NCBI GenBank assembly: GCA_016802295.1
Contig: JAESIW010000180.1
Location: 3,579,975-3,643,974 of the forward strand
Reading direction: 5' to 3'
Length of the DNA stretch: 64,000 nt
From: Brachionus rotundiformis
Lineage: Eukaryota > Rotifera > Eurotatoria > Ploima > Brachionidae
Positions 24,987-39,686 of the stretch are shown piece after piece. Under the pieces are notes generated by a model. That model did not search any database, had not been told where the DNA came from, and was given only the letters and a program-made list of their open reading frames with translations. How positions within the stretch are numbered: the first letter of the stretch is position 1; each line of letters opens with the position of its first letter. Made by a program: the position numbers and the translations under genes.

Positions 24987-27900
24987 TTCTATCTAAAGTA
25001 ATTTAAGATCTGTAAAAATAACTGAATATATGTTACGCAAAGGTAAGAATAAATCAATCACATTTAATGGAAACAAATTTTCATTCATTTTTTTTCCATT
25101 AACATTAATTAGATCTAAAAATAATTTAATAATTCTAATCGAATGTTCAAAGTAAGTAATTTTTTTCTATTTATCATTGACTTCATTTTACGTCTTATTA
25201 AACGATTCACTATTATTTCTATACAAATTTTGAAATTAAATCATTTTTTGTTTATCGATTCTTTGCTGATTTAGAATATAAGTTTAATTTATAAACAAAC
25301 TTTGTATATTAGTGATTAAGGTTATTTAACACCTTAAAAATACAAACTAGTTAGCTATATGAATTAATCCAATCTTTGAAATATTTTGTTGTAGTTTTAG
25401 TTATATGATTAAAAGAAATTGGATATTTATTTTTTCTAAAGCTTTTATATATTCTAAGGATGAAATATGACTAAAATAATTCAAAATTTATAAAATTATT
25501 TAGATAAAAATAGTATCATATCAACGTATAATTCTTGATAATGACCTTTATTTCACAGATGATTTAACAGATGATTTTATAATTTAAAATTGAATTAAAT
25601 AAGATTTAAAATTGAAAATGTATATCCTTTTTATCTTCGACTGTCGAATTAGAAAATCATTGAAGTTTATAATTTGTAAACAATTTGTCATATTTAAAAA
25701 ATTAATTTATTCGACAACATTTTAATTTAGTGTAATTTTTTTACAAAACAATGCAAATAAGCTGATCAAATGTACTTCAAAATTTAATATAGAAATTAAT
25801 TAAATTTCTTTTAAGTTCTTGAAAATAATTTTAAATTAAAATAAATTTTTTTCTAGTACTGAAAAACTTGATATTTTTCCTAAAATTCAGTATTTGTCTG
25901 AAATATCAATAAATTTTGAACAAAGATTTACAATAGAAAATAATTTTCCTGTTTTCAAGCATTTAAAAAAAAATAAATTTTTAACAATAAATGTTAGTAG
26001 ACTTAAAAAATATTAAAATTTTACATTCGGTTAATATCAAACTTAATTTCAAAAAAACTTTACTAAAAAGCGATTTTGTTGAAAAATTTTACACTAGGAT
26101 TAAAAACATTACTTAAATTGACAAGATCTAAATATTCCATTGTAATCCAACTAATGCTTTGAATTTAAACATTATATATTATTTTATTTATAAAATGAAG
26201 AAATTGTAAACCGCCATTTTAAACTACCTCGCTTTTATTTTAAATTGTTCTTTAGAGATTAATTTTTAAGCTTCATGAGTCATGATCTTTCAATATTTTT
26301 TCCCGGAAGAAAGATAAAACATTCAAATTGAAATAAATAAATTAATAAATTTCAATTTAAACAACCTTCGTTTTGGTACAAACGCTTGATTGGCCCTGTT
26401 TAAATGAACCTTTTCTAATTTTGTTCAATAAGTAAATAGTTTTTACGCAAAACTTGTAATCTTATTCTATATAATATCTAATAGAATTTAATAACTTCAT
26501 TTCACTATATAATTAAATATCTTTCATTATATGTAATCTTAGAAAATAAATTTAAGAGCATTTTTTCATTTAATTAAATTAATTAATTGTGAAAATTAAG
26601 AAAAGATTAATTTTTCTCAAAGAAAAATTCTGAATATTGAGCAAAATCGATTTTTTCGTACAAATGAAATCAATGTAACATTTTTAAAAGGAAAAATAAA
26701 TTGAAGCATTTTGAGAATATTTCAAGTTAATTAGTCAATTTTGTCTACGTAATTAAAATTGCATTTTGATTCCTAAATCGCAAAAATAGTAAAATCTAAG
26801 GTTTCGGTACTAATTCAAATTTTTAAAACCAAACGGAATTCCTTAAAGCTCAAGATTCAGGACTTAGATAAGCCATACATTTATGTCTATAATATCTATC
26901 TAACAAACATTTTTGAACATGAGCATAAACTATTTTCTGCAAATTGAGCACTTTTAATAGTGTTATCATAGAGATCATAAAAATTAAACTTTATTACAGC
27001 TTAATGTATAATTTGTCACTTCTAGGATAAAGCTATTTCTTAACTAATCTTTATTTTTGATTTAATGTTTTTCTTTTTTAACAAGGCAATTAATAAATTT
27101 TAAAAAATTTGATTTTTTACTGATTTATATTAAGCGAAAGGAAAGGTTTTATCTCTAGTTTATGCTGATAACCAAAGAGATTCTAAAAATTAAATTGAAT
27201 TATTTATTCATTCAGAAAATATAAAAAAAACTGTCTGATTTGCTAATTGATTTTAAGACAAAAAATTTATTAATAAATCGATTGCATTTTGTGCGTGACT
27301 TTCTATCTGTTTAAACTTGGTCCTACTTAATTTAACTTTTATCATTAAAACAATCTATAGATATTATGCTGATGCTATATATTTATTTAAATTGAAGTAA
27401 ATTTTAATTTTTATCAAAAATAAAATCCTCTAAAGATGAAATTTATAAAGTAATATTTTTTTCAAATTCTAAGCCATAAAAAATAAAAAAATTCATCAAT
27501 AAAGGAAATAACTTCAATTAATAAACTTTATTTTAATATAGATATGTATACATTTTTAAATTTCAGTTTCAATCATCTTATGAAAGGAACTTATTAATTT
27601 TTCTCAAGTGAATACATTTTAAAAAAACGAGATTATCATTATGATCTTCAATATTTTTCATATCAGGGAAATTTGATAATATTTTTCTGGTATTAAATAC
27701 TAAGCAGATTTTGATTGAAAATGAACCGATTAATGAAAATTTTAACATCTTCCTTTTTAATTTACCGAGGAAATTAACAATACTAACGAAAAAAAAATTA
27801 ATTAAAAGATGTAAAATATACCTTTCATAAAAATGAATACTAATTTAAGAATAAAAGAACTTTTCATCGACATTTTTTAATTTAAATAATTAAAAAAATT

Positions 27901-29370
27901 AAATCATTAATTTTTTATTTTGTCTTGGATTTAACTCTAATTGAACTTGGATATAAACTGGTGAAAATTCATTTTTTACTTAAAGACTTTTCAGAACATT
28001 TCTTATTAATAATAATTTAATGGAGAAAATATTTGGTTCTAAGCAATATTTAACCGAATATCTAGAAACGAGACTCTAATGGATTCGAATTACAATCGAT
28101 ATCGAAATTAGCAATAATATTTTTTTATAAAATAAAGTTCATAAAAATTAAACGTAAAAAAAAAGAATGTTAATTAATAATTTTTCCACTGATCTATTCG
28201 AATCTAATCTTAATGTCAGAGACATACTTTTCCGAATATTATTTTTAAATTTTAAGAAAAAATCATTTTGTCTTCAAACAAAATAATTAATTTCAATCAA
28301 AATCAAAAAATGCAATACCAATTATGTATAAAAAGCCTAAAAATAAAAAAATTATATATTTTATCTCATTACCTGTTAAGATTATTTATTAAGATTGCAA
28401 AATCTTTGAATTAAATCAAATTTATAAGTTCGATTACGATTTAAAAATACTCAGGAAGAAAAAACTTTATTAAATAAACTTAAGTTTTTAAATTGTTTTA
28501 CTAAGAGTCAAAAGTTTGAGTCAAACTTTTTCAAAATTTATTCAATTCATTTAAAAAACTTAATTTGTATTTTAAAAATTTTTTTCTTACTGGGTATTTT
28601 TTATTCGTAATAATATTGATATTATAATTAAAGACGAACACTCTCATGATATTAATGTTATTTTTGCTATTAGCTATTTTCCTATTCAATTCAGTTATAT
28701 TGATTTCCAAGGCCTGGAATGCGCAAATTTATTTGTTGCATCTTAAAAAATAACTTAATATCATATTTGAACATTTTAAATAAGTATTATTTTGTATATT
28801 AAACATATATTCTTAAGTATCTAGGATAAGATAAGAGACAGAATTAGTTAAATGAATTTGTCATTTTCAAATAAAGGCTTTTATATTTATCAAATAAAAT
28901 CCGGTTTTAAAATTAATTTGAATTAATTTGAAAAAAAAGAATTTAATTGAATTTAGAATAAAAAAGCATATAATCGAAATAATTACTAAAGAATTTATAT
29001 GAAAAATACTTTTATATATTTTAAATTCTTAACGCCTTTTAAAAATAATTTCATCGGATTTTTAAAGCAAATCTTCTTACTTAATAATCCTATTTAACAA
29101 TTAATCATTTAATATTTTTATTTTTTTGGTTGCCACAAGAAGTCTGAAATTAAAAGCTTCAAAAGTTTGAAAAAGATAGAAAAATTATTTCTAAAGGAAA
29201 TGAAAATTCATTTGTTAAATATTAAAAATATTTTTTTATTTAGGATATTTTTGAATAGAAAAAAAATTATCATTTTAAAAAAATTAAATAATATTTATCT
29301 GGTTAGACTTTTAATCTAGAAAACAACTGGATCGCTAGAGTTCAAAATTAGAAAATAAAGGGTGAAAAGC
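24987..29370. other. 4.4-kb gene-poor region
   Basis: Very AT-rich, with stops in every frame and long A/T runs. No exon, RNA gene or clear repeat was recognised. The right end abuts the 3' end of NT5C2 copy A. Confidence 0.5.
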
Positions 29371-31388
<2,018 letters not shown>

Positions 31389-33087
31389 GTTCAAATATTT
31401 TCTAAATAAAATCTAAATGTTTTTTTTAAAGAGAGTAGATTTTATTATATTATTATGAATTAGATTTTATGATACAGAATGTTGAAATTTTTCAACTTGA
31501 GTTTTAATTTTAGTCCTGTAAAGGAAATGCATTAATTATTTTTTATTTCATTTGTATTTTGTACGAAAATTTGAAAGAAACTTGGAATAATTATAATACA
31601 AATTTGATTGAAAATTATTAAAATTTATTTATTATTTATATCAAACGGGAGAATTCATAATGAAATTAATTGGCGAACTTTAAATGAAAATTGATTCGTG
31701 AAGTTCTCATTATCCATACAATCATGAAATAAAATGTTCTTACCATAAAATTACCAAATGAAGCTAATTTTCCATAGTAACTAAACTCAGAATCCTAACA
31801 ATTGATAATTTGATAATTTCCTCTTGAACCAACTCTTGATATATTTATATAGCCCCAAGAAAAGTCTTAAATAATATTCTTAAATAGACAAGATTTTTTT
31901 AAAGACTAGTCAATCGTATTAAAATTAATGTTTGAAACTGTAATAAATTTGATGATAACAACTAATGATTGGTAACGAGAGTTTCATAAGAAAAGAAATA
32001 TTTTTAAATTTATAATTATGAATAATAATAAAAAAGTACTTATTTTTCAATTATTTTTTTTTCTCTTAATATTTAACACACATTTTTCGAATTATGATAC
32101 GTAAAAAAAAAAAGGTAAAAATGATTGTGACATTTATCTATTTAAAACAGAATTTCTAACTTAAAAAACTAAAAATGTTTTTCCGCTTGATTAAAAAATT
32201 TAATTAGCAAATTGCCTTACTAAATTCTTGTTGACAGAATTCCGTGAATTCCTACCTAGAAAATATTTATACAAAATTAGGATGCGACTTGAATTTAAGA
32301 AATTTTTAAATAAAAAAAAATTATTTTAGTGTTCTAAATAAATCGTGATGTAAAACATATCGTATTTCTTAAATACAAATTTTGATAAATGCCTGCATTA
32401 TTAATTTTAATTCCTAAAAAAATAACAACGCTTTATAACTGTTATAATTTTCAAACATGTTTTAAGACAATCTAAAAAAAAAGTTGTGGAAAATCTTATA
32501 AAGATGGTATGAATTAGACTCAAATATTTCGGGTTAAGTTGAGCTAAAGTTACATAATATTTACTAATAAATAATATTAATCCTAGATGTAACCTTTAGA
32601 ATGTTGCGAAATTTCTAAAATTAACTTAATATTTGATTTATTAAGTCTCTGGAATAAATAACTTTGTCTAATGCCTTGAAATCCCAAAAGCTTCTATTTC
32701 AGTGTAAGTATAAAAATTTTCGCTAAAAATGAATAAATTCAAATTAGTAAAAAACTAAAAGTATTTGAACATGTATAAAGCGTGCTATTATTTTTTATTT
32801 TAGACTAAAAATCTTATCGAATGTGTTGAGACTTTGAAATTTCTATCACTCTTTCATCAGAAGCTAGTTCAACAAACCATTTTTACGAATTAAAACTTAA
32901 ATTGCTTTTATATCTAACTAGAATAATAATTTTAAAACAGCTTTCTTAATTTTATCTTGAAAAATTGGAAAATTCTAAATTTTTTTAAAAAAATTTTATA
33001 AAAATGTTTTTATGACCATAAAAATTTGAGTATAAAAAGATAAGATCTTGGATCTTCAAGACTAACGTGACTATAAAAATGCAAAAT

Positions 33088-33612
33088 GAACTTAAGAGAT
33101 AAGTTATTTAGTTTTTATCAGGATGAATTCATTAATTGTAAAATTNNNNNNNNNNNNNNNNNNNNNNNNNNNNNNNNNNNNNNNNNNNNNNNNNNNNNNN
33201 NNNNNNNNNNNNNNNNNNNNNNNNNNNNNNNNNNNNNNNNNNNNNNNNNNNNNNNNNNNNNNNNNNNNNNNNNNNNNNNNNNNNNNNNNNNNNNNNNNNN
33301 NNNNNNNNNNNNNNNNNNNNNNNNNNNNNNNNNNNNNNNNNNNNNNNNNNNNNNNNNNNNNNNNNNNNNNNNNNNNNNNNNNNNNNNNNNNNNNNNNNNN
33401 NNNNNNNNNNNNNNNNNNNNNNNNNNNNNNNNNNNNNNNNNNNNNNNNNNNNNNNNNNNNNNNNNNNNNNNNNNNNNNNNGAACTTAAGAGATAGGATAA
33501 CATCATACTGAGTTTTTTAATTATTAATTAATTTACTGATAAGGGCATTCAAAGTCAAAGTAAAGTTAAGTTATTTAGTTTTTATCAGGATGAATTCGTT
33601 AATTGTAAAATT
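33088..33612. repeat. direct repeats on both sides of the gap
   Basis: GAACTTAAGAGATA occurs at 33088-33101 and again directly after the gap at 33481-33494. A 45-bp block starting AAGTTATTTAGTTTTTATCA occurs at 33101-33145, ending exactly at the gap, and at 33568-33612, with one base different. The two pairs have different spacings (393 and 467 bp), so this is not one simple tandem copy. A repeated unit probably caused the assembly break. Confidence 0.85.
33146..33480. other. assembly gap (335 N)
   Basis: Unsequenced or unresolved stretch. Open frames reported across it are artefacts of translating N. Confidence 1.
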
Positions 33613-33660
33613 AACTTGAAAATGCTCTTATTCAGATGCTGATTAATAAAACAACTCAAT
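33509..33660. mobile_element. small inverted-repeat element next to the gap
   Basis: CTGAGTTTTTTAATTATTAA through GATAAGGGCATTCAAAGT on the left matches, in reverse complement, TGAGTTGTTTTATTAAT through AATAAGAGCATTTTCAAGT at 33613-33660. The 45-bp repeat also found before the gap sits between the arms. The arms are imperfect. A MITE-like origin is inferred. Confidence 0.45.
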
Positions 33661-34168
33661 TTATTCTGAAGATTATAAAAATAAAGAATAAAAAAATGAA
33701 CAGTATTTTCGATAAAAATGCTTTAAAATAAATGTATCTTTATTTCGAAATATGTCTTAAAAACAAAAAAATATTTGATTTTAAAACTTTTATTTTAATT
33801 ATTCTATTAATCAGGTTAAATTTCCCACGATACTTCATATATCATAACAAACAAAAATAACAAAATTCTCCATCTTGAATGTTTTTTAATTTTCTAAAAT
33901 TTTATCTTACTTTAAAAATGAATTAAAACTTCATTAATAAAATTCGCATATTTTTGAAAGTTATCTTTAGTTATTATTTTTCTTAAAATGAATAATTTAA
34001 TCCTATTTATCTTATTTAAAGATGTTTTGATAATCTGTATTAAACGCTTATTTAGTATTATTTAAATATCAGTATTTAGATGGGATTACATGTTCTAGTA
34101 AATATTTATAAATTTATATTTAATTATTTTAACATGAACTAAAGTTTATTTTCTTAAACTAAAATATC

Positions 34169-36406
34169 CTAGTTTTGAGTTAAAGTTAAATTATCAAGAT
34201 TCGAAGCTGGCTTTGAATTTGACACAGTTCGATTTATTCTATGGCTAGTGGAATCAGAAAATGGATCGTCTGGATTGACCGTAGACTCGTGAGGCATCTT
34301 TAAAGTTTAATTTTAGAAACTTAATTTTTGGAATTAAATTTATACCAATTGAGGCGCTGCCTTAAACAGATAAAAAAACGGATAATGTAACAAATTTAGA
34401 CATGTTGAGGAATATATATCAGCATATCGTGTTACTTGAGATGCAAAATATGTTTGTTGGGAACCTTTACCAAAATTTAAATTTAAATAGATTTCTTTTG
34501 TTTTTAATTACCAGTTCTAAAAGTGCTTCCAAAATACGAATAAGACATGTCAATTTGATGAACCAAATTCTTGAAAAAATCTTAAACTCTGAAACAAATA
34601 ACAAAAATAAATTACTTGAATTTTCTCTTTAATTTTTGATATATCAGGACAGTTTTTAGAAGAGCTGTCAAAATTTCTTGAAAAGAAAATAATTACAAAT
34701 AATCTGAGTTATTCAATAGAGAAGCATACATCAGCATGTAAGACAATTCGTCATTAAGCTGGTTCATTTTGGCATAGAGATCATGCTTTTCAGTATAGAT
34801 TCCCAATTCTTTGGAGAGCTCAGGCACTATTAAAAAAGTGTGCCAAGCTCTGACTTTTTTTGATTTAATGATATCTCCAAAAATGTGGTCCCCAACATAA
34901 AGAACATCTTTTCCATGAGAATTGATCAATTTTGAAAATACTTCCACGTTTCCACCTGAGTAAACTCTGTCACTTAAAAGAGGTCCTGCGTGAGAACCAA
35001 TATTTTTTCCCATAGTCTCAATATTTATCTCTTTAAGCATTGTTCCTTCAGCAAAAAATAAAGGCTTTTTGGCATCAACCACAATGTAATCAAAATAAGA
35101 TCTCCAGTTTCGATTGGGCTCTATATCATCAAGCAAATAGCTCATTATTTCCTTTAAATGTTTATATTTATATATTTTTAATATTTTTCAATTTAAATTT
35201 ATACATTACATTTGCATAGTTGTAGTCAGAGTTGGTAAGCAAAAAACTTTTGGCATTATTTTCACGAATTCTTATAAAATGGTAAAACAAATACAATTTC
35301 ATTTCGTTAATGTTACCTATTTAATAAAGTTGCCAGACGATCATCTTTTACAATAAATTTTTGAACGTCTTCAATTACTTTTTTTGGAATCATTTTCTTT
35401 TATAAAAATTATTCAAATTATCAAAATTTAAGGTTTTAATCAAAATTAACTGTGACATATTGATAGTCAATTGAAGCACGAACGTCTTGATAAATTGCTT
35501 TATAGGAAATAAACAAATTACCATTTGAAACACCAGTATCTTTACTTAAAAATATTTTTTTTACAAATAAAAACCTGTAGTGATGTTCTTTATTACCGTT
35601 CATATTCTTTAGAGGTTGAAAAATAGTTGACTATACAAGCAAGAAGATAAGACTCAGGATGTTCATATAAAGTATTTTGAACTGATATGCGATTTGAGTC
35701 ATAATTAATAAATTTATTTGGATAAAATCGATGTAGTTCTTGTCTTGAAAGAATTTTTTTTTTACTTTTAAAAATTTGAATAGAATAAAATTGATAAAGT
35801 TTACTTTTTCAATATTTTGAAACCATGAGAGCAAATTAAAATATTTCCATATGGATCAACTTTCAATAAGTTGCCATAAAGCTTATCGTACCATAAACCT
35901 CTGAGCAAATTATACTTGTTCATAACAAAATATTTTTAATTTTTTAATTACTAATACCTAACAGCAAAATTTGGATCATATTTGAAATTTTTAATGTCTT
36001 CCGGGTAACCTATTTCAATCAAGCGCTCAATAGCAAGTGAAAATGTTAACAAATCGAAGGTATCTGTTTTGTATTCTGAAAAATAAGGCAATTAGCTATT
36101 TTCTTGAAGAACATTTTTTTTTGAATGATATACCGGCCAAAGTGTGGTCCATATCAAAACCAAAAAATTTTATATCACTCAATTGGAATGATCTATTGAC
36201 GAATATTCTTGGTAAAATTAAGTTTTAAAATTTGACTGATTTAGCTTTTTAAATTATTAAAACCTGTGAGAGCTTTCTCTTTTGACTTGGCCATGATATT
36301 GGAGATTTTGGTAATGCATTGAGTCATATTGGCTATCGTGACTCATAACTGATTCGTTTTTATCCGAAAACGACTGAGAAAAAGACTGCTCAATTGATGA
36401 ATTCAT
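34169..36406 (-). CDS. NT5C2: cytosolic purine 5'-nucleotidase paralog, copy B
   Basis: A second NT5C2-type gene, tandem to copy A. Thirteen exons join in frame to 540 residues: 36406-36264, 36207-36134, 36075-35958, 35900-35805, 35764-35597, 35544-35451, 35396-35317, 35270-35210, 35151-34730, 34676-34616, 34569-34512, 34464-34346 and 34297-34169. It keeps both catalytic aspartates in FGFDMDHT (D66, D68; Tyr replaced by His relative to copy A). It also keeps [48 protein letters not shown] and [12 protein letters not shown]. Several internal segments are shortened, notably after the catalytic motif and in the helical cap. The C-terminus ends soon after [13 protein letters not shown] with no acidic run. 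It has eight introns that copy A lacks, and lacks one that copy A has. No stop or frameshift was found, so it is probably functional but diverged. Confidence 0.93.
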
Positions 36407-37433
36407 TTCAATTAGGAAATAATAATTAACAGTTCTTGCACGCTAGTGATTTAAAAAAAATTAAGCAAATTATGCAAATCAAAATAATGTATAATTAAAT
36501 TTTTTTTTTAATTTAAAAGCAAACTTTTGAACAGTTATTGTTCTACAAAACTTTATTTTGTGGTAAATATATAATATGATGAATTATTAACTGTGAAACA
36601 AATATTTAATAGGCTTTGGAAAAATGTTGCTCAATTGTTTACCAACAAATAAATTAATATAAAATTAAAATGATAACCTTATAGATTATTCAGTTATTTT
36701 TACAATATAAGCCAATTTATTTTTAAATAAATATAATTTAGATATAACATTTTTTTTGTAATTTTATCTTTTAGAGTCTATCTATTATATAAATTTGGCT
36801 CTTTACGTAAACGAACGACTGAGAAGCCTATTTTGATTTAATACCATATGGACATGTATTTTTTTATATTTTGATACATGATACATTGTTAAAGTTAAGG
36901 TTATTAATTACACTACATTAATTATTTTTAACAGCTAAAATATTATTTTAAAACTAGTATTTTTCAATTTTTTTAAATCTATATTAAACGGCGTTTATTG
37001 AATATAAACCATATAATGTTTAAGAATTTAGATTATTTTATTATAAAATTTATATAAATTAATGAAATGAAGAGCGTCATAAATAAATCATACAATTTTC
37101 TTTACATAAATATTTTTATGGGATAAATTTTCCGAAAATGATACAAATTTCATCTACCAGTGCTAAGTTATTCAATTTCATGAAATTAATTATTATTTGA
37201 TTATGATTTTGAGAAAGAGATAATGATTTTATTTAAAATTAAATTATACAACTTGATGACGGCAAATAAAAAAAAAAAAATAAACCGAAGATAACTTTAA
37301 AATAATTGATTAAATACTAAGACATAAAATTTTACACTAGAAACTAAAAATTTTAAATGTTAAAATATTTTTTTCATATACTTGATTTTAATGATCAAAA
37401 AATTCAAATTTTTTTTATGATTAATTTAAAATA
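36407..37433. other. intergenic between divergent NT5C2-B and LIN9
   Basis: 1.03 kb, AT-rich. It presumably holds both 5' regions. Nothing specific was recognised. Confidence 0.5.
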
Positions 37434-38942
37434 ATGTCTAGCATAATATTGGACTTGGATGACAAGAGCGAGATAATAAAAAAGCTATCCAATTTTTTGA
37501 AGTTGCCAAAAGCGCAGCGATGGATATGCTGTGAATGGTTTTATTCAGATATAGATCGAGTTATTTTTGAGTCCGAAAACGACTTTACTCTTTGCATGAA
37601 ACAGTCGTTTCCACGCTTGAAAGCTCAAAAATTAACCCGAAAACAATGGTGCATGGTAAGAAGTCTCATTGGCAAGCCAAGGAGATGCTCAAGTGCTTTT
37701 TTTCAAGAGGAACGTCAAATGATCGAAGAAAAGCGGCAGAAAATTCGTCAAATTCAGCAAAGAAAAATAAGCGAGACTGAGTTAATAGATCTTAAAGACT
37801 TGCCTCAGGACATTCCAGTCACTTTAAGCATTGGTCACCGAGTCTACACTCATATTTGTCATCCAGAAGAAGGTGTCTTTTTGGGCACCATAGCTGCCGT
37901 AGATCCAGTAGAGTACACTTATCGCGTTGTTTTTGACAGATCAAATATCGGCTCATTAACTGTACATGATTATGAGATAAAGAGTGTAACACCAGTACAG
38001 ACAATACCCACCAAGGCTTATATTCAAACTTACAGGCCAAAAAGCATTAATTTCAATAACTCGATAAATTTTTCAACCATTAACTCACAATCTCATTTAA
38101 AATCTGTAGGTTTACAAGCTGAACGCACTGAGGCGCAAATTAATTGCGATTCTCTTTCCGAACTAAACGATTCCATAAGTGGACGACTGGGATGCTTTCC
38201 AGTGCATTTGTTACTCACTGTAACTCGATTGCATAAAATTTTAAATGTTAAACAAGATGACATCAAAAGGCTAAGTGAGCTAAATAGCGAGGCCGAGAGA
38301 CTCAAAGCCAGTAATCAAAAATACAGTAAGGAATTTCAGTCTAATTATGCCCAAGTGATCAAAGAATTGGAAAAATTGAACAAAGACCTAAATGATTATT
38401 TGCACGGGGTTCAAAACTACTGCGAGGAAGAACTCGACATAAAACTTGAAGACAACCTATTTAGGATGAAAAATAATTACACCAAGCAGTCGATAGAATT
38501 ATTGAGGTGCTTGGTCAATGGTGGTAATAAGTTGGAAGACAATTTAAATAAAATAAAATTGTCTGAAGCTTCTGAAAACGAAGTAAACCAAGTTTTGGCA
38601 TCAAAATTTAGATCAGCTCATTTAAGCAATTTGATGATTAAAATGAGCACGCTGATGCTTCAGCTGAAAGATATGGTAAACTCTGCTGATAAAAAATCTA
38701 ACCATGATTCGAAAGATAGTGAAGATTTTTCAGAAGAAGAACCAATGCCATTTATGTCTTTTAGTGTTAAGTCTCTGAATGAATCTTTAGAAGATATAAA
38801 AAATTCTCTCAAGTCTTCTGAAAATGTCGAACTATTTGAAGATAAGGTACAAGTTCAGATAAATCATATTCAATCGGTGTTGTGTAATTATGATAAACTG
38901 TATGCGTTCAATTGCGAAAATAAAAAGTCATTTAAACCATGA
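37434..38942 (+). CDS. LIN9: LIN9, MuvB/DREAM complex subunit
   Basis: Lin-9/Mip130 homolog, the scaffold subunit of the MuvB core that with E2F/DP/pocket proteins (DREAM) or Myb controls cell-cycle genes in the nucleus. It is a single uninterrupted 502-residue frame. The DIRP domain occupies about residues 20-125 (LSNFLKLPKAQRWICCEWFY, then DFTLCMKQSFPRLKAQKLTR, GKPRRCSSAFFQEER and RQKIRQIQQRK). A Tudor-like segment follows at ~130-190 (IGHRVYTHI through YRVVFDRSNIGSLTVHDYE). The C-terminal half has the long coiled-coil region contacting LIN52 (VTRLHKILNVK, LNKDLNDYLHGVQNYCEEEL). Length is close to the human protein. It is unusual here in having no introns, like the GPCR gene. Confidence 0.96.
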   Translation: MSSIILDLDDKSEIIKKLSNFLKLPKAQRWICCEWFYSDIDRVIFESENDFTLCMKQSFPRLKAQKLTRKQWCMVRSLIGKPRRCSSAFFQEERQMIEEKRQKIRQIQQRKISETELIDLKDLPQDIPVTLSIGHRVYTHICHPEEGVFLGTIAAVDPVEYTYRVVFDRSNIGSLTVHDYEIKSVTPVQTIPTKAYIQTYRPKSINFNNSINFSTINSQSHLKSVGLQAERTEAQINCDSLSELNDSISGRLGCFPVHLLLTVTRLHKILNVKQDDIKRLSELNSEAERLKASNQKYSKEFQSNYAQVIKELEKLNKDLNDYLHGVQNYCEEELDIKLEDNLFRMKNNYTKQSIELLRCLVNGGNKLEDNLNKIKLSEASENEVNQVLASKFRSAHLSNLMIKMSTLMLQLKDMVNSADKKSNHDSKDSEDFSEEEPMPFMSFSVKSLNESLEDIKNSLKSSENVELFEDKVQVQINHIQSVLCNYDKLYAFNCENKKSFKP

Positions 38943-39348
38943 ATAGTATGGATAAATCTATTTTTTAAACAATTAATTTTATTATTTGTTAACTCTTATT
39001 AGAAATTGTAAATTTTTTAATATTAAATAAAATTCTTTAAAATAATAGTATCGTTTCTTGCTTTAAAACATATAATCCACAAATTATTAACATAAATTTT
39101 GATTGAAAAAAGAATTTTTCTTATCTTAAATAGATCACAGATTTGAATTCAAATTTTCACTCATAATCTAATTAAATAATAAATGAAGTTGTTTAACTCG
39201 GAGACAATTAGATTCTTGTGTTTTTATTGAGAAACAATTTTTAAGATAACTTAATCTTAATTCAGTATAAAATGTTTAACTTAAAAAAAAGCTATAAGAA
39301 AAATTCTTTATTTAAAAATATTTTTAATTGAATTAATTTACATAAATA
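38943..39348. other. intergenic, convergent 3' ends
   Basis: 406 bp between LIN9 (+) and the small filamin-like gene (-). It contains AATAAA-type signals (AAATAAAATTC near 39025). No gene. Confidence 0.5.
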
Positions 39349-39686
39349 TTATTTTTTGATCTCATTGGTTTCCCAATGCTCGAAACGCAAGTGCATAATG
39401 CCTGTCTTTAATGGAAATATTTTAACTCGATAAATACTTTCGTCTAGAAATTCATATTTGACCTAAGTTACAAAACTGAAACATTTTGGAAAAATAGAAA
39501 GGATAAATTACGGGAGCCTGAGTTCCATCAGGGTGACGGGCAGTACATTTGACTTCTCCATTGGATCCACATTTTTTGGTATTTACTTTTGTTAAAAATT
39601 AAATTAAAATATCTAAATCAATTTTTTCAATTACCTATAAATGAAACGTTTGATATATCTAATTTTGGCAAGTCCGCTTTTTCCAT
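39349..39686 (-). CDS. small filamin-repeat-like protein (79 aa)
   Basis: Three short exons, 39686-39635, 39585-39512 and 39462-39349, join with matching phases (introns 49 bp each) to 79 residues ending at TAA. The sequence GSNGEVKCTARHPDGTQAP, followed by a strand pattern with ESIYRVKIFP-LKTGIMHLRFE, matches the beta-strand layout of a filamin/ABP280 Ig repeat (V.C....PDG......, .YRV...P...G...L). It is one repeat, without actin-binding CH domains or a signal peptide. It could be a stand-alone adaptor or an eroded fragment of a filamin-family gene. Codon use and intact splice sites favour a real small gene. The family assignment is by pattern only. Confidence 0.6.

Larger units (their letters stand above)
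31389..34168. other. intergenic between the NT5C2 paralogs, containing an assembly gap
   Basis: 2.8 kb of AT-rich DNA with no coding exon. It holds the N-run (33146-33480) and associated direct and inverted repeats listed separately. Confidence 0.6.

Noticed and set aside
33086..33511. Open frames across 33086-33511 on both strands
   Set aside because: They consist almost wholly of untranslated N from the assembly gap.
34402..34632. Plus-strand 76-codon frame
   Set aside because: Lies antisense to NT5C2-B exons 10-12, which join perfectly in frame. It is a shadow.
37592..38305. Extra frames within LIN9 (37592-37780 +, 37819-38305 -)
   Set aside because: Shadows of the LIN9 reading frame, which alone matches the family.
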